64,000 nt of DNA from contig NZ_CP042412.1 in NCBI RefSeq assembly GCF_007954505.1, forward strand, positions 1,612,001 to 1,676,000, in the 5' to 3' direction. Positions 1 to 7,222 of this stretch are shown here, one piece after another. Source of the stretch: Microbacterium sp. CBA3102. Its GTDB lineage: Bacteria > Actinomycetota > Actinomycetes > Actinomycetales > Microbacteriaceae. Below the pieces are notes generated by a model. The model did no database searches. It saw only the letters and a list, made by a program, of their open reading frames with translations, and had not been told where the DNA came from. The position numbers and the translations under genes are program-made. Each line of letters starts with the position of its first letter. The stretch's first letter is position 1.

Positions 1-1170
1 GGCGGAAACGATGAGCGCGAGCAGACCCTCAACCAGATGCTGGTCGAGATGGACGGCTTCGACCCGAACGCGAACGTCATCGTGATCGCGGCGACCAACC
101 GTCCGGACATCCTCGACCCCGCGCTGCTGCGCCCCGGTCGCTTCGACCGCCAGATCGGCGTGGACGCCCCCGACCTCAAGGGACGTCAGAAGATCCTCGA
201 GGTGCACAGCAAGGGCAAGCCGCTCTCCAAGAACGTCGACCTCGAGGTCGTCGCACGCAAGACCCCCGGTTTCACGGGTGCCGACCTCGCCAACGTGCTC
301 AATGAGGCGGCGCTGCTGACCGCGCGCTCGAACGCGCAGCTGGTCGACAACCGCGCCCTCGACGAGGCCATCGATCGTGTGATCGCCGGTCCGCAGCGCC
401 GCACCCGGGTGATGCGCGACAAGGAGAAGCTCATCACCGCGTATCACGAGGGCGGACACGCACTCGCCGCCGCCGCGATGAACTACACCGATCCGGTGAC
501 CAAGATCACGATCCTGCCCCGCGGCAAGGCTCTCGGCTACACGATGGTGCTGCCGCTCGACGACAAGTACTCCGTCACCCGTAACGAGCTCCAGGACCAG
601 CTGACCTACGCCATGGGCGGCCGCGTCGCCGAGGAGCTCGTCTTCCACGATCCGACCACCGGTGCCTCGAACGACATCGAGAAGGCGACCTCGATCGCTC
701 GCAAGATGGTCATCGAATACGGCATGACGACCGAACTCGGTCCGGTCAAGCTGGGCACCGAGGGCGGCGAGCCGTTCGCCGGGCGCGACATGGGTCGAGG
801 ACGTGAGTACTCCGAGACGATCGCCGAGCGGGTCGACACCCAGGTCCGCGCGCTCATCGAACAGGCGCACAACGAGGCCTACGAGGTTCTCAGCGCGAAC
901 CGCGACATCCTCGACAAGCTCGCTCTGGCCCTGCTCGAGGAGGAGACCCTCGACCACAACCAGATCGCCGAGATCTTCACCGAGATCAAGAAGCTCCCGG
1001 AGCGCCCGTTGTGGCTCTCGAGCGAAGGCCGTCCGGTGTCCGAGCGTCCTCCGATCGAAGTACCGAAGAAGGACGTCTCGCTCGCGGCATCCGTCGAAGC
1101 CCCGGCCGGTGCCCCGCGCACGCAGCAGGGTTCGGCGGGAGCCGGGCACCCGCGGCCCGCGACGGCGTGA
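1..1170 (+). CDS. ftsH: FtsH ATP-dependent zinc metalloprotease, C-terminal part (5' end outside window)
   Basis: The reading frame is open from base 1, so the window holds the last 389 residues of a membrane-bound AAA+ protease that degrades misfolded and regulatory membrane proteins. The AAA second region of homology is visible ([20 protein letters not shown], nt 94-153). The zinc site HEGGH lies at nt 445-459, and the probable third ligand is the Asp of ASNDIEKAT near nt 673. The tail after about nt 1050 is Pro/Ala-rich and looks disordered, as in other actinobacterial FtsH. folE starts 1 nt after the stop, so the fol genes are probably co-transcribed with ftsH. Family assignment is secure. 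The N-terminal membrane segments and Walker motifs are outside the window. Confidence 0.97.
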   Translation, partial: GGNDEREQTLNQMLVEMDGFDPNANVIVIAATNRPDILDPALLRPGRFDRQIGVDAPDLKGRQKILEVHSKGKPLSKNVDLEVVARKTPGFTGADLANVLNEAALLTARSNAQLVDNRALDEAIDRVIAGPQRRTRVMRDKEKLITAYHEGGHALAAAAMNYTDPVTKITILPRGKALGYTMVLPLDDKYSVTRNELQDQLTYAMGGRVAEELVFHDPTTGASNDIEKATSIARKMVIEYGMTTELGPVKLGTEGGEPFAGRDMGRGREYSETIAERVDTQVRALIEQAHNEAYEVLSANRDILDKLALALLEEETLDHNQIAEIFTEIKKLPERPLWLSSEGRPVSERPPIEVPKKDVSLAASVEAPAGAPRTQQGSAGAGHPRPATA

Positions 1171-1171
1171 C

Positions 1172-1774
1172 GTGACCGTCGACAGACAGCGTGTCGAGCG
1201 GCTCACCCGCGAGCTTCTCGAGGCGATCGGTGAGGATCCGGATCGACCGGGATTGAAGCAGACCCCGTCGCGGATGGGGGAGTTGTACTCCGAGTTCTTC
1301 TCCGGGGTGGGGGAGGATCCGGCGGAGCCGCTCGCCCGCACGATCAGCGTCTCCCGCGGCCCGGCGCCCGACACCCTGCCCTCCGGCGCTGTGCTGCTGC
1401 GCGACATCCGCTTCCGCTCGGTCTGCGAGCATCACCTGCTGCCGTTCGCCGGGCACGCCCACATCGCGTATCTTCCGGGGGAGCAGGTCGTGGGGCTCGG
1501 GGCGCTCGTTCGCGTGGTCGAGATCCTCGCCGCACGCCCTCAAGTGCAGGAGCGACTCGGAGAGCAGATAGCGGACACGATCGCCGAACACCTCGACACC
1601 CGCGGCGTGCTGGTGGTGCTCGACGCCGCCCACGGCTGTGTGACGATGCGGGGCGGTCGGCAGACCGAGACGTCCACGCTCACGATCGCCGCCCGGGGCG
1701 AGTACACGGACGCTGTCGCCCGGACCGAGCTCATCACGTTGATCGGGGCGGCAGGGTCCGGAGCAGCACGCTGA
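1172..1774 (+). CDS. folE: GTP cyclohydrolase I
   Basis: Catalyses GTP to 7,8-dihydroneopterin triphosphate, the first step of folate synthesis. The 200-residue product (GTG start) matches the family length. It carries the zinc/active-site signatures VCEHHLLPFAGHAHIAYLP and HGCVTMRG, whose Cys and His residues are the expected metal ligands. The start is placed 1 nt after the ftsH stop because the protein then begins at the usual position before LTRELLEAIGEDPDRPGL. No good Shine-Dalgarno is visible, so translation is probably coupled to ftsH. The gene overlaps folP by one base (TGATG). Confidence 0.97.
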   Translation: MTVDRQRVERLTRELLEAIGEDPDRPGLKQTPSRMGELYSEFFSGVGEDPAEPLARTISVSRGPAPDTLPSGAVLLRDIRFRSVCEHHLLPFAGHAHIAYLPGEQVVGLGALVRVVEILAARPQVQERLGEQIADTIAEHLDTRGVLVVLDAAHGCVTMRGGRQTETSTLTIAARGEYTDAVARTELITLIGAAGSGAAR

Positions 1775-2583
1775 TGACGGGCATCTGGGGCATCGTCAAC
1801 GTCACGCCCGACTCCTTCAGCGACGGCGGGCGCTACCTCGATGTCGATCATGCGGTCGCGCACGGTTTGCGACTGCGTGCCGAGGGAGCGACCGTGCTGG
1901 ACGTCGGCGGTGAATCCACCAGGCCGGGTGCGGAGCGGGTCGGCGAGCACGTCGAGCAGCAGCGCGTCATCCCCGTGATCGAGCGACTCGCCGCTGCCGG
2001 TGTGCCCGTGAGCATCGATACGCTCAGTGCGGCCACCGCTGCCGCGGCCGTGCGTGCGGGCGCCCGTATCGTGAACGACGTCTCCGGCGGGCTCGCCGAC
2101 CCGGAGATGCGTGCGGCCGTCGCCGAGTCTGGCGCGGACTTCGTCATCGGCCACTGGCGCGGCTTCTCCGCGGACATGTACGCGAACGCCGAGTACCGCC
2201 GTGTCGCCCGCGAGGTCGCCGGTGAACTCCACGAGCGCGTGGGGGAGGCGGCCGTGGCCGGGATCGCTCCGTCGCGGGTGATCGTCGATCCGGGTATCGG
2301 CTTCGCGAAGACCGGGGCGCAGAACTGGGACGTGCTGCGCGGACTCGAGGAGATCGTCGCGCTCGGGCCCCGGGTCCTGATCGGCACGTCGCGCAAGCGC
2401 TTCCTGGCGGAGACACTGCGCCAGGAGACCGGCACCGACGACGAGGTATCGGAGTCGCGGAGCGACCTCGCGACAGCTGTCACGAGCGCCCTCGCCGCGC
2501 AGGCCGGAGCGTGGGCTGTGCGGGTCCACGATGTGGCCGCGACCCGCGATGCGCTCGCGATAACGCATGCCTGGACGGGCTGA
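1774..2583 (+). CDS. folP: Dihydropteroate synthase
   Basis: Condenses p-aminobenzoate with 6-hydroxymethyl-dihydropterin pyrophosphate, and is the classical sulfonamide target. The 269-residue TIM-barrel protein has the expected motifs in order: GIVNVTPDSFSDGG at the N terminus, GGESTRPGA, VNDVSGG, DPGIGFAKT and GTSRKRF near residue 207. The ATG overlaps the folE stop by one base, so the two are translationally coupled. It ends 44 nt before folB, and a separate -10 element lies in that gap. Confidence 0.97.
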   Translation: MTGIWGIVNVTPDSFSDGGRYLDVDHAVAHGLRLRAEGATVLDVGGESTRPGAERVGEHVEQQRVIPVIERLAAAGVPVSIDTLSAATAAAAVRAGARIVNDVSGGLADPEMRAAVAESGADFVIGHWRGFSADMYANAEYRRVAREVAGELHERVGEAAVAGIAPSRVIVDPGIGFAKTGAQNWDVLRGLEEIVALGPRVLIGTSRKRFLAETLRQETGTDDEVSESRSDLATAVTSALAAQAGAWAVRVHDVAATRDALAITHAWTG

Positions 2584-2615
2584 ACGTCCGCTCAGCCGCC
2601 GGAGGGCGTCCCCCG

Positions 2616-2621
2616 TACGCT
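2616..2621 (+). promoter_or_regulatory. Leaderless-type -10 element of folB
   Basis: TACGCT ends 6 nt before the folB ATG, so a transcript would begin at or next to the start codon. No Shine-Dalgarno precedes this ATG. This suggests an internal promoter splitting the fol operon. Pattern call only; no clear -35. Confidence 0.45.
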
Positions 2622-2627
2622 AGAGGC

Positions 2628-3023
2628 ATGGATTTCCTCGATGAGATCGTCCTCACCGGCCTTACCGTCTTCGGCCGCCACGGCGTCTATGCGCACGAGC
2701 GGGAGGACGGGCAGGAGTTCTCGATCGATCTGCGTCTGCGGATGTCGCTGGACCAGGCGGCGGCGTCGGATGACGTGGCCGACACGGTGCATTACGGAGA
2801 ACTGGCCGAGAAGGTGGCAGCGGTGGTGGGGGGCGAGCCGGTGAACCTGATCGAGACGCTCGCCGAACGGATCGCCGCCGTGGCGCTGGGAGACGTGCGC
2901 GTGCAGAACGTCACCGTCACCGTGCACAAGCCGCACGCCCCGATTCCGCTCAGCTTCGCCGATGTGGCCGTCACGGTGCACCGCAGCCGTGCGCCCGAGG
3001 CGATGGAAGACATCACGATATGA
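2628..3023 (+). CDS. folB: Dihydroneopterin aldolase
   Basis: Converts 7,8-dihydroneopterin to 6-hydroxymethyl-dihydropterin plus glycolaldehyde. The 131-residue protein has the family pattern LTGLTVFGRHGVYAHEREDGQ at the N terminus, Tyr/Glu of YGELAEKV in the middle and VTVHKPHAPIP near the C terminus, with the conserved Lys. The start was chosen at ATG 2628 rather than the longer upstream frame because it gives the family's usual N terminus and is preceded at the right distance by a leaderless-type -10. The last four bases overlap folK (ATGA). Confidence 0.96.
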   Translation: MDFLDEIVLTGLTVFGRHGVYAHEREDGQEFSIDLRLRMSLDQAAASDDVADTVHYGELAEKVAAVVGGEPVNLIETLAERIAAVALGDVRVQNVTVTVHKPHAPIPLSFADVAVTVHRSRAPEAMEDITI

Positions 3024-3559
3024 GCCGCAACCTCGCAAACCCGCTCGATCTGCCGGACCGCCGCGCCGGCCGCCCCGAAACCGTGGCGGTCGTCGCGCTC
3101 GGCGCGAACCTCGGGGACCGTCACGGGACCATCCGTGCGGCGGCCGAGCGGATCGCCCGGCTGCCGTTGGTGAGCGACGTCCGGCTCTCTCGCTTGTTCG
3201 AGACCGTCGCGCTCCGCCTGGACGGTCCGGATCCCGAAGCGCCCGGCTACGTCAACGCGGTCGCTTTGGTCACCACGCGGCTCGCGCCCGAGATCCTTCT
3301 CGGGATGCTCCACGCCATCGAGGACGAGAACGGCAGGGAGCGCCGAGAACGGTGGGGCGACCGCACCCTCGATCTCGACCTGATCGCGTACGGCGACCTC
3401 GTGTCGGACGACCCCCGCCTGCAGCTGCCGCACCCCCGGGCGGGCGAGCGGCTGTTCGTCCTCGATCCGTGGCTCGATGTCGACCCCGAGGCCGAGCTGC
3501 TCGGCAAGGGAAAGGTGTCGGACCTCGTCGCCGGGCTTCGAGCACGGGGCGAGGGATGA
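3020..3559 (+). CDS. folK: 2-amino-4-hydroxy-6-hydroxymethyldihydropteridine pyrophosphokinase
   Basis: Transfers pyrophosphate from ATP to 6-hydroxymethyl-dihydropterin to make the FolP substrate. The 179 residues include ALGANLGDR near residue 31 and the signature RWGDRTLDLDLIAYGD around residues 112-127, followed by LPHPR. The Asp pairs there bind the two Mg2+ ions. The N-terminal 20 residues (polar, Pro-rich) precede the usual family start and may be an extension. Translation is coupled to folB and to the downstream DUF3180 gene by ATGA overlaps. Confidence 0.96.
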   Translation: MSRNLANPLDLPDRRAGRPETVAVVALGANLGDRHGTIRAAAERIARLPLVSDVRLSRLFETVALRLDGPDPEAPGYVNAVALVTTRLAPEILLGMLHAIEDENGRERRERWGDRTLDLDLIAYGDLVSDDPRLQLPHPRAGERLFVLDPWLDVDPEAELLGKGKVSDLVAGLRARGEG

Positions 3560-4038
3560 GGCGCACGTCCCTCGGCGTCCTCGTCGTCCTCGCGCTGCTC
3601 GCCGGCGGCGCCGGATTCCTGCTCGATCACATCCTCACCGCGTCGGGGCGCATCACGTTCACGCCGTCGCTGCTGCTGCCCGTGCTGCTCCTCCTGATCG
3701 CCGCCGCCTCGGTGGGGGTCGCCTGGCCGGTCCGGCGCAGCGTGCGGTCGGGGATCCGCATCGATCCGTTCCGCGCCCTCCGTGCGGCGACGCTCGCCCG
3801 TGCCTCGAGTCTGCTCGGGGCGATCATGGCCGGCTTCGGGGCAGGCCTGCTGGCGTTCCTCCTGTCCCGTCCCGTCGTTCCGCAGGTAGGGTCGACTGTG
3901 GCCATGCTGGCCCTGATCGGAAGTGCGATCATCCTCGTGATCGCCGCTCTCGTCGCCGAACAGTTCTGCACCCTGCCGAAGGATCCTGATGACTCAGAAC
4001 CCAGAGACCACGCCCCTCAACCCGGCGGAGGGCACTGA
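3556..4038 (+). CDS. DUF3180 membrane protein
   Basis: A 160-residue protein of unknown function with four hydrophobic segments (about residues 7-25, 37-57, 90-110 and 118-138). It matches the actinobacterial DUF3180 family, which typically follows folK. The basic loop between segments 2 and 3 contains RRSVRSGIRIDPFRALRAATLARASS, of which the stretch from FRALRAATLARASS is the conserved family core. The start ATG overlaps the folK stop. The C-terminal 50 bases overlap the next gene in another frame, an unusually long overlap that would couple the two. No enzymatic role can be inferred. Confidence 0.85.
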   Translation: MRRTSLGVLVVLALLAGGAGFLLDHILTASGRITFTPSLLLPVLLLLIAAASVGVAWPVRRSVRSGIRIDPFRALRAATLARASSLLGAIMAGFGAGLLAFLLSRPVVPQVGSTVAMLALIGSAIILVIAALVAEQFCTLPKDPDDSEPRDHAPQPGGGH

Positions 4039-4570
4039 TCTCGCCGCCCTCGACCAGGGCACCTACTCGAAGCTGCGCACCGCGCGCAACGAGGCTCGGC
4101 TGGAGCTCGACGGCACCTGGCACCAGATCTCGCCCCGCTATGTCGTGTCCCAGATCGTGCAGAACGTGATCTTCATCGTCCTGGTGGCCGTCGCGGCCGT
4201 CGTGCTGAACCTGGTGCTGCACCAGCAGTGGGTGTGGATCCCCGCCGGTGTGATCCTGCTGATCACCGTTTTCGCTCTCATCATCCTGCCGCGCCAGGCC
4301 AGGGCGATCGGATACATGCTGCGTGCCGATGACATCGTCTTCCGCAAGGGAATCCTCTGGCAGCGCATGATCGCGGTCCCCTATGGGCGCATGCAGCTGG
4401 TGGACATCACGCAGGGACCTCTCGATCGCGCTTTCGGTATCGCCCAGTTGAAGATGGTCACCGCGGCGGCGACGACCGGCGTGCAGATCCCCGGGCTCAC
4501 CCAGGAGGCCGCTGAGGCACTGCGCGACACGCTCATCCACGTTGCCGAGACCCGCCGGACCGGCCTGTGA
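3989..4570 (+). CDS. Bacterial PH-domain (DUF304/YdbS-like) membrane protein
   Basis: A 193-residue protein with two adjacent transmembrane segments (about residues 52-71 and 77-96) followed by a bacterial PH (bPH2) domain: YMLRADDIVFRKGILWQR, then VPYGRMQLVDITQGPLDRAFG. This pattern is typical of the YdbS/YdbT pair, whose biochemical role is unresolved. The partner YdbT-like gene follows with a GTGA overlap. The start ATG lies inside the DUF3180 gene. Membrane topology is inferred from hydrophobicity only. Confidence 0.85.
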   Translation: MTQNPETTPLNPAEGTDLAALDQGTYSKLRTARNEARLELDGTWHQISPRYVVSQIVQNVIFIVLVAVAAVVLNLVLHQQWVWIPAGVILLITVFALIILPRQARAIGYMLRADDIVFRKGILWQRMIAVPYGRMQLVDITQGPLDRAFGIAQLKMVTAAATTGVQIPGLTQEAAEALRDTLIHVAETRRTGL

Positions 4571-6432
4571 GCGAGCCGCAGCTCCCGCCGTCTCCGAGTG
4601 CGCAGGCGACGGCCTCGGAGCCGTCCACGAGCCTCGCCAACGGCGAGTGGCACCGCATGCACCCGCTCACCCCGCTCTTCAAGGGCGGGCTGGTGCTCAT
4701 CATCGTCGCCGGCATCACGATCGCGAACATGCGCGATCGCCTCATCGCATGGGCCGTGGCACTGTTCGCGCCGGAGGAAGCGCGTTACGGTGACTACGCC
4801 GGGGCCGACCCCGTCGAGTGGGTACTCGCGAACAACCTGATCCTGGTCGTGCTGCTCAGCGTGCTCGGTCTCGCGATCGTGCTGATACTGATCTTCTGGT
4901 TCGTCTGGCGCTTCCAGCAGTTCCGCATCACGGGTGACCACGTCGAAGTGCGCAAGGGCATCATCTTCCGCTCGCACCGTCGGGCACCGCTCGATCGGGT
5001 GCAGGGCGTCAATCTCACCCGCCCCTTCCCCGCTCGCATCATCGGCCTCGCCAAGCTCGAGGTCGTCGGCGCGGGCAACGACGCGAACGTGGAGCTGGAG
5101 TATCTCGCAACGGCTCGCGCGGAGTCCGTCCGGTCGGACATCCTCCGCCTGGCTTCCGGAGCGAGGGCGGCACGCGCTGCGGCCCAGAACCCTGATCCCA
5201 CTGCCGCGGCGGACGCGCCCACCTCTGCTCGCGCGCAGCTGGTCGGCTCGATGAACGAGGGCGTCAACGGACTCCTCGCGGGGGTGGACCTCGCCGATGT
5301 CGTCCCCGAGAGCGTCGTCAAGATCCCGACGGGCCGTCTGGTCGGCTCCCAGCTGATCTCGGGCGTGCTCTGGTTCGTGTTCTTCGGCGCGATCTTCGCG
5401 ATCGCTTTCGGCAGCGCGCTGATCGGCATGTTCATCGACGGCGACACGGGCGGCGGGATCGTGCTGCTCGGCCTGGGCCTCGGCATGGGTGTGCCGATGG
5501 TCATCGCGGTCGTCGGTATCACCTGGGCGCAGATCTCGAAGTCGTTGCGCTATTCGATCGCCCCCACGCCCGACGGCGTACGCATCACCTACGGTCTGCT
5601 CACCACGGTGACCGAGACGCTTCCGCCCGGACGCATCTTCGCGGTCGAGGTGTCGCAGTCCCTGCTGTGGCGTCCGTTCGGCTGGTGGACGATCCGGATC
5701 AACCGGATGAGCGGCAAGAGCGCCGCGCAGCAGTCCTCCGGAAGCGGGCAGCAGTTCAACGTGGTGCTCCCGGTCGGCAAGCGGGCCGACGTCGAGCGTG
5801 TCCTCGGGCTGGTTCTGCCGGACGTTCCGGCGGCGAACATCCCGGAACTCTGGGAGCACGGCATCGTGGGTCCGGGGGAGGGCGATGCCTACCGGACGAT
5901 GCCTCGTCGAGCGCGGTGGCGGCGTCCGTTCTCGTGGAAGCGGCACGGCTATCTCGTGACCGATTTCGGGCTGCTGCTTCGTCGCGGGATCGTGTGGCGC
6001 AAGCTCGCCGTGTTCCCGCTCGCGCGCCTGCAGGGCGTGTCCCTCAGCCAGGGGCCGATCGATCGAGCACAGCGGGTGTCGGGGGCACAGGTTCACACCG
6101 TTCCCGGTCCGATCACGGGTTACCTCTCCGGACTCGAGCGTGCCGATGCCCTGGCGCTGCTCGACGGTGTCGTGGTCGCCGCCGCTGAGGCCGCGTCGCG
6201 CGACAGGAGCCACCGATGGAGCGAGCATTCGCCCACCGCATCTGAGCCGACTCCTCCGGCTCCCCCGGCCTACACGGGGCCGCCTCCCGTTTCTCCTCCC
6301 CCTCCGTACACAGGGACGCCTCCGGTCGCACCTCCCCCTCCGTACTCCGGGCCTCCCGCTGCGCCGCCGGCGCCTCCCGCCGCGCCGCCGCCTCCACCAG
6401 CGACGCCGCCGCAGCCGCGGTCGGAGCAGTGA
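4567..6432 (+). CDS. Multi-PH-domain (DUF304/YdbT-like) membrane protein with proline-rich tail
   Basis: A 621-residue partner of the preceding protein. Three bPH2-type units are visible: around residues 118-180 (DHVEVRKGIIFRSHRRAPLD then RVQGVNL), 325-385 (YSIAPTPDGVRITYGLL) and 460-515 (YLVTDFGLLLRRGIVWRKLA then RLQGVSLSQGPIDRAQR). Two pairs of transmembrane segments precede the first and second units. The last 65 residues are almost entirely Pro, Ala, Tyr and Gly, with a repeated PPPPYTG-like unit. Such a tail may bind partners or reach through the wall; that is inference. It starts with GTG overlapping the upstream stop and ends overlapping the DUF2520 gene by four bases. Confidence 0.85.
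   Translation: MSEPQLPPSPSAQATASEPSTSLANGEWHRMHPLTPLFKGGLVLIIVAGITIANMRDRLIAWAVALFAPEEARYGDYAGADPVEWVLANNLILVVLLSVLGLAIVLILIFWFVWRFQQFRITGDHVEVRKGIIFRSHRRAPLDRVQGVNLTRPFPARIIGLAKLEVVGAGNDANVELEYLATARAESVRSDILRLASGARAARAAAQNPDPTAAADAPTSARAQLVGSMNEGVNGLLAGVDLADVVPESVVKIPTGRLVGSQLISGVLWFVFFGAIFAIAFGSALIGMFIDGDTGGGIVLLGLGLGMGVPMVIAVVGITWAQISKSLRYSIAPTPDGVRITYGLLTTVTETLPPGRIFAVEVSQSLLWRPFGWWTIRINRMSGKSAAQQSSGSGQQFNVVLPVGKRADVERVLGLVLPDVPAANIPELWEHGIVGPGEGDAYRTMPRRARWRRPFSWKRHGYLVTDFGLLLRRGIVWRKLAVFPLARLQGVSLSQGPIDRAQRVSGAQVHTVPGPITGYLSGLERADALALLDGVVVAAAEAASRDRSHRWSEHSPTASEPTPPAPPAYTGPPPVSPPPPYTGTPPVAPPPPYSGPPAAPPAPPAAPPPPPATPPQPRSEQ
6283..6354 (+). repeat. Two tandem 36-nt units encoding PPVxPPPPYTGT
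   Basis: Two adjacent in-frame 36-base units in the 3' end of the PH-domain gene encode PPVSPPPPYTGT and PPVAPPPPYSGP. A diverged half unit (PPAPPAYTG) precedes them. The repeat keeps the frame, so unit-number changes would only alter tail length. Confidence 0.7.
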
Positions 6433-7127
6433 CAGTGCCGCGGGATGGGCGACTCGGCGTCGGGATCATCGGCGCCGGGCGCGTCGGTCCCGTGATCGGA
6501 GCCGCGCTCGGTGGGGCCGGGCATGCCGTGGTCGGGATCACGAGCGGCTCCGACGATGAGCGTGCCTCTGCGGTCCTTCCCGATGTGCCGGTGCTCGACC
6601 CGCTCGACGTCGTGCGTCGCGCCGAGCTCGTGGTCATCGCGGTCCCCTCGGAACAGCTGCCCTCGCTCGTCGCGGGTATCGCCGAGGTGGGCGGTTGGCA
6701 GGTCGGACAGCTCGTGCTGCACACGGATCCGGCGTTCGGCATCGAGGTTCTGAGTCCTGCCGCCGCACGCGGTGCGATTCCCCTCGCCGTGCACCCGGCG
6801 ATCACCTTCACCGGGACGTCGATCGACCTCCGCCAGCTGCAGGCCGGCTTCGCCGCGGTGACCGCGCCCGCCGCTGTGCTGCCCATCGCTCAGGCGCTCG
6901 CCGTGGAGATGGGCTGCGAACCGGTCGTGATCGCCGAGGCCGACCGTCCCGCGTACGCCGACGCGATCGCCACCGCGACCGAATTCTCCCGGTCGATCAT
7001 CGGGCAGTCGACCGCACGGCTGCGTGAGATCGGCGTGGAGAACCCCGGCGGATACCTGTCGGCGCTGGTGCAGTCGACCGTCGAACGCGCCCTTCGCGAG
7101 GCCTCGGATCCTTCTCCGCTGATCTGA
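6429..7127 (+). CDS. DUF2520-type Rossmann-fold protein (putative NAD(P)-binding oxidoreductase)
   Basis: A 232-residue protein beginning with a dinucleotide-binding fold (GVGIIGAGRVGPVIGAAL, residues 8-25). Next come a VVIAVPSEQLPSLV segment and the DUF2520-type second half around LAVHPAITFTG, where the His of AVHP is conserved in this family. It resembles F420/NADP-dependent and ketopantoate reductase-like enzymes, but no substrate is known. The GTG start overlaps the PH gene (GTGA). In related genomes this gene often lies next to panC and lysS. Here panC is not seen, and lysS lies 10.8 kb downstream. Confidence 0.8.
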   Translation: MTVPRDGRLGVGIIGAGRVGPVIGAALGGAGHAVVGITSGSDDERASAVLPDVPVLDPLDVVRRAELVVIAVPSEQLPSLVAGIAEVGGWQVGQLVLHTDPAFGIEVLSPAAARGAIPLAVHPAITFTGTSIDLRQLQAGFAAVTAPAAVLPIAQALAVEMGCEPVVIAEADRPAYADAIATATEFSRSIIGQSTARLREIGVENPGGYLSALVQSTVERALREASDPSPLI

Positions 7128-7160
7128 CCGTGTTGCGCGCACGGGTCCTGGAGCGAGTGC

Positions 7161-7189
7161 TTGTACCCGGTGGGCACCAGGTCTATCTT
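7161..7189 (+). promoter_or_regulatory. Promoter of the LuxR-type regulator with a palindrome in its spacer
   Basis: TTGTAC (7161-7166), a 17-bp spacer, then TATCTT (7184-7189), with a start expected near 7196 and a short leader to the ATG at 7223. The spacer holds an 18-bp near-perfect palindrome, ACCCGGTGGGCACCAGGT at 7165-7182, with one mismatched pair. A protein bound there would cover both promoter elements. Confidence 0.55.
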
Positions 7190-7222
7190 GAGGGCATCGG
7201 AGCGCCTGAGAGGAGGTGGCCC

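Noticed and set aside
445..459. HEGGH instead of HEAGH in FtsH, at first sight an altered active site
   Set aside because: The changed residue is not a ligand or catalytic residue, and I recall HEGGH as the normal form in actinobacterial FtsH.
4381..6228. 615-codon open frame antisense to the PH-domain gene
   Set aside because: Long antisense frames are expected in high-GC DNA. The translation is low-complexity (His/Asp/Arg-rich) with no domain, and the plus-strand gene explains the region.
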